Shown in pieces: positions 9,771 through 18,544 of a DNA stretch of 64,000 nt (the first letter of the stretch is position 1; each line of letters begins with the position of its first letter). The translations under genes and the position numbers were made by a program. The notes under the pieces were generated by a model. The model was not told the DNA's origin, searched no databases, and saw nothing but the letters and a program-made list of their open reading frames with translations. Source of the DNA: Marinomonas profundi (lineage in GTDB: Bacteria; Pseudomonadota; Gammaproteobacteria; Pseudomonadales; Marinomonadaceae); NCBI RefSeq assembly GCF_020694005.1, contig NZ_CP073013.1, forward strand, positions 2,180,578 to 2,244,577. Reading direction: 5' to 3'.

Positions 9771-10702
9771 TGCTTGGTGTGAAAGACATTAATCAGGTCT
9801 TGCCCCATGGCTTCGGCTGAAATAATGCCGCGACAACGGGACCAAGTATTGGGATTGACCGAATAAACATGGTGATTTTTAGCGGCTTTTAAAATCGACC
9901 AAAGTGGTTCATTTTTCCATTTGTCGACGATGCTTGGGGTAACGTAATGGCCAACAATAAAGTAGTCAGGGTTCACCGCAAGGAATTGTTCTAGGCTGGT
10001 TTGACGATAAGCGTCGTCGCTTCGGCCAGTGTTGGCATTTTTTAAGCCTAAGGCACGAATGACACCGCCAGCGTAAGAGTCTGCAGTATGCAGAAACAAT
10101 GCGTCATCACGGGCCACGCCAAATTGCACTTCTTTGCCTTCTGGTAATTGTTTGGCAAAGTCGGCCATGACCTGAGCGTGTTTTTTCAAGCGTGCTTGCA
10201 TTGCTTTGTCTTTGCCAATGGCTTTGCCGATGATGGCGGTGGCTTGGAGGTTTCCTTCATAGGTGGCGCGGCGTGAAGGTAAAATGAGTGTTGGTGCTAT
10301 CTTTTGTAGATCGGCATACACCCCTTCGTGACGGGAAATATCAGCAATAATCAAATCCGGTTTAAGAGAAACGATGGTTTCAAGGCTGGGTTGAGAGCGA
10401 GTACCAACGGAGGTCCAATCGCCAATTTCATTACGAATGTCTTTTAAAATACGTTCTGGGTCTTTGTCATCGGCAATGCCCACGGGACTGACCCCCACCG
10501 CTGCCAAAGCATCGACAAAAGAAAGCTCTAATACCACAATGCGCTTTGGCGTGTAGTCAATGCTAAAGGTGCCTTTACTGTCTTCGACGCTATTGTTCAG
10601 ACTGTTTTTTGCCCTGTTCTCGGTAGCCGAAAAGACGTGTGTTGAGAGCGAAAAACTCAGTAGTAGAAGGGCAGAAAGAGTAATTGATAAGAAACGCGTC
10701 AT
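9767..10702 (-). CDS. fecB: Iron(III)-citrate-type periplasmic binding protein FecB
   Basis: This is the periplasmic solute-binding protein that delivers the iron chelate to FecCD. It has 311 aa with a signal peptide (about residues 1-26, LSTHVFSA). The start of the mature protein, TPKRIVVLELSFVDALAAVG followed by GIADD, resembles E. coli FecB closely, as do the segments VGTRSQPSLE and KPDLIIAD and the late NTWSR. This supports ferric dicitrate or a similar carboxylate chelate, although the receptor in this locus looks like a hydroxamate-type one. It is the first gene of the transcript and lies downstream of a good Fur box. Confidence 0.88.
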   Translation of the reverse strand: MTRFLSITLSALLLLSFSLSTHVFSATENRAKNSLNNSVEDSKGTFSIDYTPKRIVVLELSFVDALAAVGVSPVGIADDKDPERILKDIRNEIGDWTSVGTRSQPSLETIVSLKPDLIIADISRHEGVYADLQKIAPTLILPSRRATYEGNLQATAIIGKAIGKDKAMQARLKKHAQVMADFAKQLPEGKEVQFGVARDDALFLHTADSYAGGVIRALGLKNANTGRSDDAYRQTSLEQFLAVNPDYFIVGHYVTPSIVDKWKNEPLWSILKAAKNHHVYSVNPNTWSRCRGIISAEAMGQDLINVFHTKQ

Positions 10703-10731
10703 TGAACAGCCTATGAGAGAATAAAAAACGC

Positions 10732-10750
10732 GCTAATGATAACACTTATC
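10732..10750 (-). promoter_or_regulatory. Candidate Fur box upstream of fecB
   Basis: GCTAATGATAACACTTATC matches 15 of 19 positions of the Fur consensus and retains both TAATGATAA and TTATC. It lies 30-48 bases before the fecB start, a position that would block the promoter when iron is plentiful. Confidence 0.65.
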
Positions 10751-10809
10751 AAATGTATTTGAAGTGTTATTGCGGCTATTCTCTTGCCATTCCCTGTCCT
10801 AACGCTGAG

Positions 10810-11820
10810 CTAAATACTTTCCCCTGCTTCGATTTGGAAAGGCAGTTCAATGATGCGTTGCGAGACGGGGTTGCCCTGTAAACGCGACAATAAATGTTCG
10901 CCAGCGAGGCGTCCCATTTCTTCTCTAGGGGTGATGACGGTGGCCAGCAAGGGCACCATCACGCGGGAAATATCGTGGCCATGGAAACCAGCAATGCTGA
11001 TGTCTTGCGGGACGTTAATGCCGGCTTTTTGGCAAGCATAGAGCGCACCGATGGCCAAATCGTCGTTGGTGCAAAAAATACCATCGGTGTCGGGTTGTTG
11101 CTGTAAAGCGTCTTTTAGAAACATGGCGCCTAGGGTGAAAGAAGAGGCGCTGTGGGTTTTTAAACACAAGGGCGTTAAGCCGTTGTCGAGCATGGCGGTT
11201 TCGTAGCCTTTAATTTTGAATAAGGTTCGTTGGTCCATTCGGGCGGCAAAATAGACGATCTTTTGTCGACCTTTTTTGATCATAAAATCTGTCATCGCAT
11301 AAGCCGCCGCTTGGTTGTCTATGCCAATGGCTTGTTCAATGGGAGGCGAGACGGAATCCATAATTTCAATGACGGGAATGCCGGCCACAGAGAGCATTTT
11401 TCTGACGCGTTCTGTGTGGTAGCTTTCGGAAATAATTAAGCCATCTACGCTATAAGACAAAAGCGTTGCAATGCGCGCTTCTTCGGCTTCTTTACTGTAG
11501 CCATAGTGGGCGAGCATGGTTTGGTAGCCTGCAGGTTCTAACACAGACTCGATGCCGCGGATGACTTCGGCGAACACTTGGTTGGTTAAAGAGGGCAGTA
11601 ATACGCCAATCGCATGGCTTTTTGATTTGGATAAGATATCCGGTGCTCGATTGGGAATATAGCCTAGGGTGTCTAATGCGGCCGCGATTTTACTTTGTAA
11701 GGGCACAGAAACTTGCTGGGGATTTTTAAGAAAGCGACTGACCGTCATTTTGGTCACGCCGACTAAATTGGCGACGTCTTGTAATGTGGGGCGTTTGTTT
11801 TTCATAGCAGAGTGTTTCAT
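10810..11820 (-). CDS. gntR: LacI-family repressor of gluconate genes (GntR type)
   Basis: This 336-aa transcription factor has an N-terminal LacI helix-turn-helix (TLQDVANLVGVTKMTVSRFL, residues 11-30) and a periplasmic-binding-protein-like sensor domain (about 65-330). The gene follows gluconokinase on the same strand. Palindromes GTTACCGGTAAC at the dctP promoter and GTTACAGGTAAC before this gene match the known GntR/IdnR operator of enterics, so it probably represses both. The inducer is inferred to be gluconate or a phosphorylated product. The start is uncertain, since neither Met1 nor Met6 has a clear ribosome site. Confidence 0.82.
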   Translation of the reverse strand: MKHSAMKNKRPTLQDVANLVGVTKMTVSRFLKNPQQVSVPLQSKIAAALDTLGYIPNRAPDILSKSKSHAIGVLLPSLTNQVFAEVIRGIESVLEPAGYQTMLAHYGYSKEAEEARIATLLSYSVDGLIISESYHTERVRKMLSVAGIPVIEIMDSVSPPIEQAIGIDNQAAAYAMTDFMIKKGRQKIVYFAARMDQRTLFKIKGYETAMLDNGLTPLCLKTHSASSFTLGAMFLKDALQQQPDTDGIFCTNDDLAIGALYACQKAGINVPQDISIAGFHGHDISRVMVPLLATVITPREEMGRLAGEHLLSRLQGNPVSQRIIELPFQIEAGESI

Positions 11821-11858
11821 GTCAGAATGTTTCGCACAAGACGGCCTATGGATGCTTT

Positions 11859-11870
11859 GTTACAGGTAAC
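11859..11870. promoter_or_regulatory. GntR-type operator upstream of gntR
   Basis: GTTACAGGTAAC has the same arms as the two sites before the TRAP operon. It lies 39-50 bases before the regulator start, which suggests autoregulation. Confidence 0.6.
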
Positions 11871-11914
11871 ATTACCATAAGGCATTCATGGCTAAAACAA
11901 AAAAGAGCCGCGGT

Positions 11915-11945
11915 AAAAAGGCACAGCCTAGTGGCTGTGCCGCGT
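11915..11945 (-). terminator. Terminator downstream of gluconokinase
   Basis: The stem GGCACAGCC / GGCTGTGCC (11920-11928 with 11933-11941, loop of 4) is followed on the minus strand by TTTTT. It separates gntK from gntR. Confidence 0.8.
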
Positions 11946-11950
11946 TGACG

Positions 11951-12442
11951 TTACCGGTTGGCTAACAGCGTCAGGGCTTCGTTTAATACCGCATCGGCGT
12001 CTTGAGTAATGTCGATCACCAGCGCTTCGTCTTCGCTTGGCTCAATTAAGGTTGCAAATTGACTCTCTAACATCTCTCGACCGTTGAAATAATGTCCATC
12101 ACGCTTTTGGTGACGCTGCCAAATAGTGTCAATGTCGCCTTTGAGGTAGATCATGGTGACATCGTCTAAGTCATGGCGCAGCATGGCGCGGTATTCCGGT
12201 TTTAATCCAGAGCAGGCAATGACTGCGGTTGGGTTATCGGTCAATATGGTATTGAGTGTGGCTAACCAGCCTTTCCGATCTTCGTCGGTCAGCGGGGTGC
12301 CTTGGCGCATTTTGTCGACATTGGCTTGGCTGTGAAAGTCATCGCCATCAAAAAATGGGTAGCCAAGTTTGTCGGCGATGCTTTTGCCTATCAGGGATTT
12401 TCCTGAGCCTGATACGCCGAGTACTACAATTTTGTTTGTCAT
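11951..12442 (-). CDS. gntK: Gluconokinase
   Basis: This enzyme phosphorylates D-gluconate with ATP to 6-phosphogluconate, feeding the Entner-Doudoroff and pentose phosphate routes. At 163 aa it has the usual GntK length. The P-loop is GVSGSGKS (residues 9-16). The FFDGDDFHSQANVDKM segment, LTDEDRKGWL and the CSGLKPEYR motif are characteristic of GntK. It is the last gene of the TRAP operon and ends before a terminator. Confidence 0.92.
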   Translation of the reverse strand: MTNKIVVLGVSGSGKSLIGKSIADKLGYPFFDGDDFHSQANVDKMRQGTPLTDEDRKGWLATLNTILTDNPTAVIACSGLKPEYRAMLRHDLDDVTMIYLKGDIDTIWQRHQKRDGHYFNGREMLESQFATLIEPSEDEALVIDITQDADAVLNEALTLLANR

Positions 12443-12525
12443 CTTCTTTTGTCCTTATTGCCTTGCTGTTTTCAGCAAGGCTGTGTCGTTCAAAAAGCCG
12501 TATTGAACGGCATGGTCACAATGGA

Positions 12526-13842
12526 TTACTTCCACCAAAGGGCCAGCTGAGGGAAGAATATGACCAACAAAAGCACCGCTACTTGCATGCCAATAAAGGG
12601 CAGTAAAGAGCTGAAGATTTCGCCAAGGCTAATGTCTTTAGGGGCAACGGATTTAAGGTAAAAGGCCGCCGGACCAAAGGGGGGTGACAAGAAAGACACC
12701 TGCATGTTCAAACAGAACACCACACCAAACCAGATAGGGTCTAAACCAAGCCCGGTAATAATCGGCACAAAGATTGGCATGGTTAATAGCGCAACACCGA
12801 CCCAATCTAAGAACATGCCCAATATTAGCAATATCACCATCATGATCATGATGGTGCCCATGACGCTGCCGCCACTGAGGGTAAGAATGGTTTCTTCAAC
12901 GAAATCGATGCCGCCCATTAAGTTGTAAACACCGACCAGCGCGGTGGCACCAATACCGATCCAGATGATCATGCCACAGGTGCTCATGGTGGCTTTGGCG
13001 CTGTCTTTTAGCATGGCAAAATTCAATTCACCGCGAATCGCCGCGCTGATTAAAATACCAACAACACCCAGTGCAGAGGCTTCTGTGACTGAGGCCACAC
13101 CGGTATAAATACTGCCCAGTACCATCATCACGGTAAGCAAAGGGAACAGTAGGGCTTTGAAATAATTAACATCTTCCTCGGCAGCCAGTTCTTCTGCACT
13201 TGGCAGTGGTGCGTATTCTGGGCGCAGACGACAGATGATCAACACGTAAGCCATATAAGCAAAGGCAAGAATAAACGCCGGTAGGAAGGACGCTTTGAAT
13301 AAGTCGCCAATGGAAACGCTGGCGGTTAGACCATAAATAATCAATACAATACTGGGGGGCAGCATGGTGCCTAATGCGCCACCCGCACAGGTGACACCAA
13401 TCGCCAGTTTGCGGTTGTAGCCAAGACGCAGCATTTGCGGTAACGCCAAGATGCCTAGTAGGACGGTTTCGCCGCCAATAACGCCAGACATAGAGGCCAA
13501 TACCACGGCGACTAATAAGGTTTGTATCGCCACACCGCCGCGCAATTTACGGCCAAACACCTTCATCGCATCGAACAGATCGCGGGCAATACCGGATCGG
13601 TCTAGTAAGGCGGCCATTAGGACAAACATGGGCACCGCAAGGAAAACATAGTCGCCAACGAAGCTGTACAAACGGCTGGTAATCAATGGCAAAGCGCCAA
13701 CACCGAACCAGCCAATGGCAAAAATAAGCGCCACTAGTGCCGTGACGAAAGCCAATTGCATGCCCGTTAGTAGCAATGCAATCATAGAACCGAGCATTAA
13801 TAGGCTGCCGTAGCCTATGCCCATCGCAGATAAATCAAACAT
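12526..13842 (-). CDS. TRAP transporter large permease (DctM family), probably for gluconate
   Basis: This is the ion-coupled channel subunit of a tripartite ATP-independent periplasmic transporter. It has 438 aa and about 12 hydrophobic segments, with the DctM motifs GGVAIQTLLVAVVLASMSGV, LGTMLPPSIVLIIYG and GMFLDWVGVALLTMPI. It overlaps the small permease gene by 8 bases. The adjoining gluconokinase and GntR-type operators suggest that the substrate is gluconate or a related sugar acid. This is an inference from context. Confidence 0.88.
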   Translation of the reverse strand: MFDLSAMGIGYGSLLMLGSMIALLLTGMQLAFVTALVALIFAIGWFGVGALPLITSRLYSFVGDYVFLAVPMFVLMAALLDRSGIARDLFDAMKVFGRKLRGGVAIQTLLVAVVLASMSGVIGGETVLLGILALPQMLRLGYNRKLAIGVTCAGGALGTMLPPSIVLIIYGLTASVSIGDLFKASFLPAFILAFAYMAYVLIICRLRPEYAPLPSAEELAAEEDVNYFKALLFPLLTVMMVLGSIYTGVASVTEASALGVVGILISAAIRGELNFAMLKDSAKATMSTCGMIIWIGIGATALVGVYNLMGGIDFVEETILTLSGGSVMGTIMIMMVILLILGMFLDWVGVALLTMPIFVPIITGLGLDPIWFGVVFCLNMQVSFLSPPFGPAAFYLKSVAPKDISLGEIFSSLLPFIGMQVAVLLLVIFFPQLALWWK

Positions 13843-14398
13843 CTTTACGTTTCCTTAAGCTGTTTAGTTCTTGTATTAGATGCAAGGAAAACTGCACAAA
13901 CATAACGCACAGCGTGGCGAACACCATGCCTTTTACTAAGGCTGGGAATACGGGATTCCAAGCGGATCCTGAGGTTTCTAAACGCAAATCACCAAATGGC
14001 GTGAACCAAGAATCCTGCACCATTTGATAAGCCGCCCAGCTAAGTAGACCGGAAAATAGCAATCCCATAACATGATGAAAAACATTCAACCAACGACGTG
14101 TACTGTCCGATACGATGTCATAGATAAGCACCACACGAACATGTTTGTTGATTGATAAGGCGTAAATACCGCCATAGATAAATAAAACACCGCCTAAAAA
14201 CGTCGCGGTTTCGTGTACCCACATAGTGGGGTCGTTAAACACGTAGCGCATAATGACTTCATAAAAAGAAATGGCGACGGTAAAAAGAAATAATAAGCTG
14301 ATGGCATTGCCAAAGGTGAAGATAGCCTTATCTAAAATATTTCTTGGCTGCTCTGAGCTATCAGGAGAATCTGGATGAATTTCGTCTGTCATGATCAT
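13835..14398 (-). CDS. TRAP transporter small permease (DctQ family)
   Basis: This is the small four-helix membrane subunit that partners DctM, 187 aa. It has a soluble N-terminal stretch of about 25 residues, hydrophobic segments and the family pattern EVIMRYVFNDPTMWVHETA. It lies between dctP and dctM. The start is ATG at 14398 or the ATG two codons later. Confidence 0.85.
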   Translation of the reverse strand: MIMTDEIHPDSPDSSEQPRNILDKAIFTFGNAISLLFLFTVAISFYEVIMRYVFNDPTMWVHETATFLGGVLFIYGGIYALSINKHVRVVLIYDIVSDSTRRWLNVFHHVMGLLFSGLLSWAAYQMVQDSWFTPFGDLRLETSGSAWNPVFPALVKGMVFATLCVMFVQFSLHLIQELNSLRKRKDV

Positions 14399-14408
14399 AA
14401 TCCAATGA

Positions 14409-14520
14409 AAATCAGCCGCCAGCGAGATAGTGACGTGCTAGCGGCTGGTGTGCTGGTTTTGAAGGTTTCCAACAATAGTCAACAAGGGTACGACGTGGTG
14501 TATAACCTCGTCGTACCGGA
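14409..14520 (-). other. Two stem-loops between dctP and dctQ
   Basis: One hairpin pairs 14413-14419 (CAGCCGC) with 14441-14447 (GCGGCTG). A second pairs GGTACGACG (14487-14495) with CGTCGTACC (14509-14517), with further GGT/ACC pairing inside. No T run follows either. Such hairpins after a binding-protein gene usually protect its mRNA or attenuate read-through, so that the binding protein outnumbers the permease. Confidence 0.6.
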
Positions 14521-14531
14521 TCATCATAGGC

Positions 14532-15548
14532 TTATAGAAGGTCGTTTTCTTCTAAATAAGTGGTAATGGAATCGTAGACTTTTTGCGCGTTGTCAGAGCC
14601 TTTTGCAAACTCTTCCCACTGTGTACGAGCAATGGTGCGGAATTTTTTACGTTCTTCTGCAGACCAGTCGTGAATAGTGATATTTGGATCTGCTTGCGCG
14701 GCTTTCACAGCGGCTTGGTCAGCAATACGTAATTGCGTTGTCATGTCTTCTGCGAAGTCACGTACCGAAACCGTTAGAATAGCTTGAATGTCCGCTGGCA
14801 GAGCGTCCCATTTTTTCTGATTCATTGAAATATCGATCAATGGCAAAGAATGGAAACCAGGCTGTACAGGGTGTGTGGCAATGTCGTTCATGCCGGATTT
14901 TTGGTTGGTTGAGAAAACCGTGTAATCCGCTGCGTCGATCACGCCTTTGCTTAGCCCCGTGAAGACTTCAGAACCTGGTAGGTTTACTGGAGCCGCCCCT
15001 GCCGCCGCAAAGACACGCTGTACAAGACCTTCTGGCGCACGCAGTTTTAGACCTTTCAAATCCGCTACGCTGTCTAGTGGTACACGAGCCACCAAAGACT
15101 CAACGCCAGTGGTAGAACCGCCAATGAATTTCACACCGTAAGGCGCGTAAAGTTCATTCATTAGTTCGTAACCACCACCGTAGTTTACGTATTGTAGAAG
15201 TTGCTGAGTGTTTGACCATGCACCAACCGTGTTACCAATTAGGCCAAAGGCTGGGTCTTTGCCAGAGAAGAATTCCGTCGCGGTGATATGGCCATCTAAG
15301 ATGCCCATTTTAATGCCGTCTAGGGTTTCTGTGTGTTTAAAAATACTGCCAACAGGAAGCAATTCGATTTGAACACGACCGCCAGTCATAGACTCGACGC
15401 GTTGGGTCCATTCTTTTTGAACTTGGAAGTTTTTGTCACCCGCTGGATCAGAGGATTGAAACTTGAAGTTATAATCCGCAGCAATCGCAGAGGTGGATAG
15501 AATGCCGGCCATAGAGGCGGTCAATAATGTGGTGCTGAATTTGTTCAT
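14532..15548 (-). CDS. TRAP transporter substrate-binding protein (DctP family), probably for gluconate
   Basis: This is the periplasmic receptor of the TRAP system. It has 338 aa from the ATG at 15548, which is preceded by GGGAAG. An ATG five codons upstream lacks a ribosome site. A signal peptide ends at STSAIAA. The DctP family signature is present: KEWTQRVESMTGGRVQIELLP and LKGLKLRAPEGLVQRVFAAAGAAPVNLPGSEVFTGLSKGVIDAADY, where the Arg of RAPE is the conserved carboxylate-binding residue. Two GntR-type operators lie upstream. Confidence 0.88.
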   Translation of the reverse strand: MNKFSTTLLTASMAGILSTSAIAADYNFKFQSSDPAGDKNFQVQKEWTQRVESMTGGRVQIELLPVGSIFKHTETLDGIKMGILDGHITATEFFSGKDPAFGLIGNTVGAWSNTQQLLQYVNYGGGYELMNELYAPYGVKFIGGSTTGVESLVARVPLDSVADLKGLKLRAPEGLVQRVFAAAGAAPVNLPGSEVFTGLSKGVIDAADYTVFSTNQKSGMNDIATHPVQPGFHSLPLIDISMNQKKWDALPADIQAILTVSVRDFAEDMTTQLRIADQAAVKAAQADPNITIHDWSAEERKKFRTIARTQWEEFAKGSDNAQKVYDSITTYLEENDLL

Positions 15549-15579
15549 GATATTGCTTCCCATTATTTTTTTTTGAAAG

Positions 15580-15600
15580 AACTGTTTGTTGCAAACAGTT
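15580..15600. promoter_or_regulatory. Inverted repeat in the dctP leader
   Basis: AACTGTTTG and CAAACAGTT are separated by 3 bases, 32-52 bases before the dctP start. It could be an mRNA leader stem-loop or a second operator. It is not a minus-strand terminator, because no T run follows in that direction. Confidence 0.4.
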
Positions 15601-15642
15601 TTTAGGAAATTACTTAGTTTTCATTGAGGCTTTTTATTCAAT

Positions 15643-15679
15643 GTTACCGGTAACTAAGAATGGCAATGTTACCGGTAAC
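15643..15679 (-). promoter_or_regulatory. Paired GntR operators upstream of the gluconate TRAP operon
   Basis: Two perfect copies of GTTACCGGTAAC lie at 15643-15654 and 15668-15679, with centres 25 bp apart. The rest of the 15549-15986 gap between the divergent dctP and siaA genes holds only AT-rich sequence and a short hairpin near 15829-15850. Confidence 0.8.
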
Positions 15680-15986
15680 TTTTCGCTCTCGTCAAGTGTT
15701 TGACGTTTTATTTTTAAAGGACAAATACAAGGACAAAGTGAAGGGCAAATAGCTGATTGATATATAAGGCTTCTTTATAAGTATAAATCTTTTTTATAGG
15801 AGCCATGAAAAAGGTGAAAAACACAGCATAAGCGGCTCTTTATCCGCTTTTAGGGTGATTATCTTGGTTCCAATCAGCCATTTCTTTCACTAAGATAGTC
15901 ATTGATTACAAAGTTGCTTTTTCTTTCTAGCCTTTTCATCACGGTGTGTTGTTATGCCGTTGAGTTCATCCACAAGGAAATTTTTA

Positions 15987-17987
15987 ATGGCCCGTTGGGG
16001 ATTACGCGGTAAATCATTATTTGCTTTAGCCGCTAGCTGTTTGTTTGCCTTGCTGATCATCGTGGTGATGGGTGGTTTTTTCATTCAAAAAGGCCAGGAA
16101 TATTCAGCCGAAAACTACGCCACGAGTTTCACACAGCTTAACTATCAGCGCATTTTAACCCCAGTCTCGCGCGAAGTGGCATTAGCAGAGCGCTTTGCTA
16201 ACTCAACGATTGTTAAGTCTTGGTTGCAGCGCCCAGATGACCCCGCATTAGAAACCGCATGGCTTGAAGAAACGCAAGGCTACCTCGATACCTTTCAAAA
16301 TCACGCCATGTTTATCGTCAATGATGGCACGCTAAACTATTATTTCGCCGACCAAGAAAGCGCCCTCTCACGAATCCCGAAATACACACTAAGCCAGCAG
16401 AAAAACGCCGATAGCTGGTATTTTGCTATGCGCGAGACAAACACCCCCTTCAATATTAATGTGAACTACGATGAAGTATTAAAGGTAATGAAGGTGTGGA
16501 TTAATTTTCAGGTCCGCGATCACGGTCGGTTTATTGGCTTAGCGGGGACGGGGTTTTCTCTGGAGCTTTTTATTAAGCAATTTGCTGAAAATCCGGTGCC
16601 CGGCGTGACGCCCTTTATTCTCAACGCGGATGGCACGATCGAAATTCATCAAAATGAAAAGCTGATTGCCTACAATGCGCAGAACGGCGACGCTAGCCTA
16701 GGCTCTATTTATTCCTTGTTGGACGATGATGAGTCTAAGCAAACTGTCCAAGCGGCGTTGGCCAGTGCGCAACAGAGTGATGGCAACGTTGTTACGGTTC
16801 CGGTTATGCAGGATGGCCATAAACAGTTGATGTCATTTGTGTATTTTCCATTATTGGATTGGTTTGTGGTGACCAATGTGGATTTGGCCAGCGTGAGTGT
16901 TTTTGATTCTAGTCTTGTCTTGCCCGCGGTCAGTGTTTTTGTACTGATGTTGGTTATATTATTGATTGTATTTGGCTTTGTGGTGGAGCGTTTGTTAATT
17001 GCACCGATTAGGCAGCTACAAAGGTCGGCGAAAAACATCGCCAGTGGCTCTTATGACGTGACGTTGGCCACAGGTGGAAACGACGAAATTGGAGAATTAG
17101 GCAAAACCTTCAATAAAATGGCACAACAAGTCAGAAACCATACGCAAGAGTTGGAGCATAAAGTTCAGGCTCGAACCGCTGAGCTGGAATTGGCCCATGC
17201 AAAAGTGTTGGAAGCTCATCGTAAAATTGGCGCGTCGATTGATTATGCCAGCTTGATTCAGAAATCGATTCTACCCGATCGCCAGATGCGGCAGTTTTTA
17301 GGGGAAGAACACAGTGTTATTTGGCGTCCGCGGGACGTGGTTGGTGGTGATTTTTATGTGTTTCACCCCACTGACGACGGTTGTGTCTTGGGGATTGTGG
17401 ATTGTGCTGGGCATGGTGTTCCGGGCGCGTTAATGACCATGTTAATACGTGCGGCGATTGATTATGCAATTGCCCGAGTGGGGATTGCCGATCCTGCCGC
17501 CTTGTTGTCTTCTATTGATGACACTCTACGCTCTATGTTGAATGAAGACATGAGCGCTAATAAAGTCGCGACAAACGCCGATGTTGGCTTGGTGTATGTA
17601 CCCAAAAAGGGCGATTTTATGCGCTTCTCTGGGGCTAAAATTGCCTTGTATGGCAGTAATGGCAAGGTGTTAATAAAGCACAATTCTGGCCGCCGAGCCT
17701 TAGGTGACCGTCGCCGTGGACACTATGAAAACACCGAGTTACCTATGTCCGGTTGGACTTATTACATGACCACGGATGGGTTTTTAGACCAATCTGGCGG
17801 TGATAAGAACTTTGGTTTTGGTAATCAACGTTTTGAAACGTTAATTAAAGACAACGCGGCGTTATCTTTAAAAGAGCAAGCGGCGTCTTTTGAGTTTGCC
17901 TTAGATGAATACATGGGAGACCAACCACAAAGGGATGACATTACGCTGTTGTCTTTTCGGTTTGATGCCAACAATAATGCACAGTGA
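15987..17987 (+). CDS. siaA: SiaA-type membrane PP2C phosphatase with sensor and HAMP domains
   Basis: This is a membrane sensor phosphatase. In Pseudomonas aeruginosa, SiaA dephosphorylates SiaC and so allows SiaC to activate the diguanylate cyclase SiaD. The 666-aa product has a membrane segment near residues 10-35, a Cache-like periplasmic sensor of about 250 residues and a second membrane segment. Then follow HAMP (RLLIAPIRQLQRSAKNIASGSYDV), a coiled coil and a SpoIIE/PP2C phosphatase domain with metal-binding VVGGDFYV, DCAGHGVPGAL and DDITLLSF. An upstream ATG at 15954 has no good ribosome site. The ATG at 15987, preceded by AAGGA at 8 bases, is preferred. It is the first gene of siaABCD. 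Confidence 0.88.
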   Translation: MARWGLRGKSLFALAASCLFALLIIVVMGGFFIQKGQEYSAENYATSFTQLNYQRILTPVSREVALAERFANSTIVKSWLQRPDDPALETAWLEETQGYLDTFQNHAMFIVNDGTLNYYFADQESALSRIPKYTLSQQKNADSWYFAMRETNTPFNINVNYDEVLKVMKVWINFQVRDHGRFIGLAGTGFSLELFIKQFAENPVPGVTPFILNADGTIEIHQNEKLIAYNAQNGDASLGSIYSLLDDDESKQTVQAALASAQQSDGNVVTVPVMQDGHKQLMSFVYFPLLDWFVVTNVDLASVSVFDSSLVLPAVSVFVLMLVILLIVFGFVVERLLIAPIRQLQRSAKNIASGSYDVTLATGGNDEIGELGKTFNKMAQQVRNHTQELEHKVQARTAELELAHAKVLEAHRKIGASIDYASLIQKSILPDRQMRQFLGEEHSVIWRPRDVVGGDFYVFHPTDDGCVLGIVDCAGHGVPGALMTMLIRAAIDYAIARVGIADPAALLSSIDDTLRSMLNEDMSANKVATNADVGLVYVPKKGDFMRFSGAKIALYGSNGKVLIKHNSGRRALGDRRRGHYENTELPMSGWTYYMTTDGFLDQSGGDKNFGFGNQRFETLIKDNAALSLKEQAASFEFALDEYMGDQPQRDDITLLSFRFDANNNAQ

Positions 17988-18003
17988 ATTATGAGGAGGT
18001 GAG

Positions 18004-18540
18004 ATGAGTTCGCCAGATTTGTATGGATTAAGAGAGCGCTTCGAGAAAGACAATATTTTATTGTGTTTTAACGGTCCAATTTCTCGTAGTTTAATTGAAG
18101 AGATTGGTAACGCGCTAAAAAACTATTTGAAGTCCGAACAGCTGTCTCCAGCGTCGGCGCTAGATGTGTTTGCGGCGTATATTGAACTGACCCAAAATAT
18201 TCGCCATTACGCGGCGTCTTCGCAATTACCTGGGGCCGACACGGCGACAGTGATTGTTAGCCATTATGACGGTTGTTATCGTGTTGCGGCGGGCAACATG
18301 GTGCGTGTAGCAGATGGTAAGGCTTTGGTTGAGCGTATTGCGTTATTTGCTAAAATGGACAAAGCAGAACTCAAAACCCTCTACAAAACGCAACTTCGAA
18401 GGCCTCGCGATGAAACTGCGGTGACGGGCGCTGGGCTGGGCTTGATCGACATGGCGCGTAAATCCTCAAAGCCGATGGAAGCGACATTGAAAGACATCGG
18501 TAACGACATGGCTTATTTCAGCTTAAGTATACAAATCTGA
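18004..18540 (+). CDS. siaB: SiaB-family protein kinase
   Basis: This 178-aa protein takes the place of SiaB, the GHKL-like kinase that phosphorylates SiaC. Visible family features are ELTQNIRHYA, an N-box-like segment with Glu and Asn, and TGAGLGLIDMARKS, a glycine-rich loop near the C-terminus. A strong GAGGAGGTGAG ribosome site precedes it, 16 bases after siaA. It counteracts the SiaA phosphatase. Confidence 0.85.
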   Translation: MSSPDLYGLRERFEKDNILLCFNGPISRSLIEEIGNALKNYLKSEQLSPASALDVFAAYIELTQNIRHYAASSQLPGADTATVIVSHYDGCYRVAAGNMVRVADGKALVERIALFAKMDKAELKTLYKTQLRRPRDETAVTGAGLGLIDMARKSSKPMEATLKDIGNDMAYFSLSIQI

Positions 18541-18544
18541 GACT

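Noticed and set aside
15829-15850. Hairpin AGCGG-CCGCT as a terminator upstream of siaA
   Set aside because: No plus-strand gene precedes it, and the tail is only partly T-rich; it is left as a minor stem-loop.
16709-17038. Minus-strand open frame inside siaA and similar overlapping frames elsewhere
   Set aside because: These lack ribosome sites and recognisable domains and lie wholly within well-supported genes.
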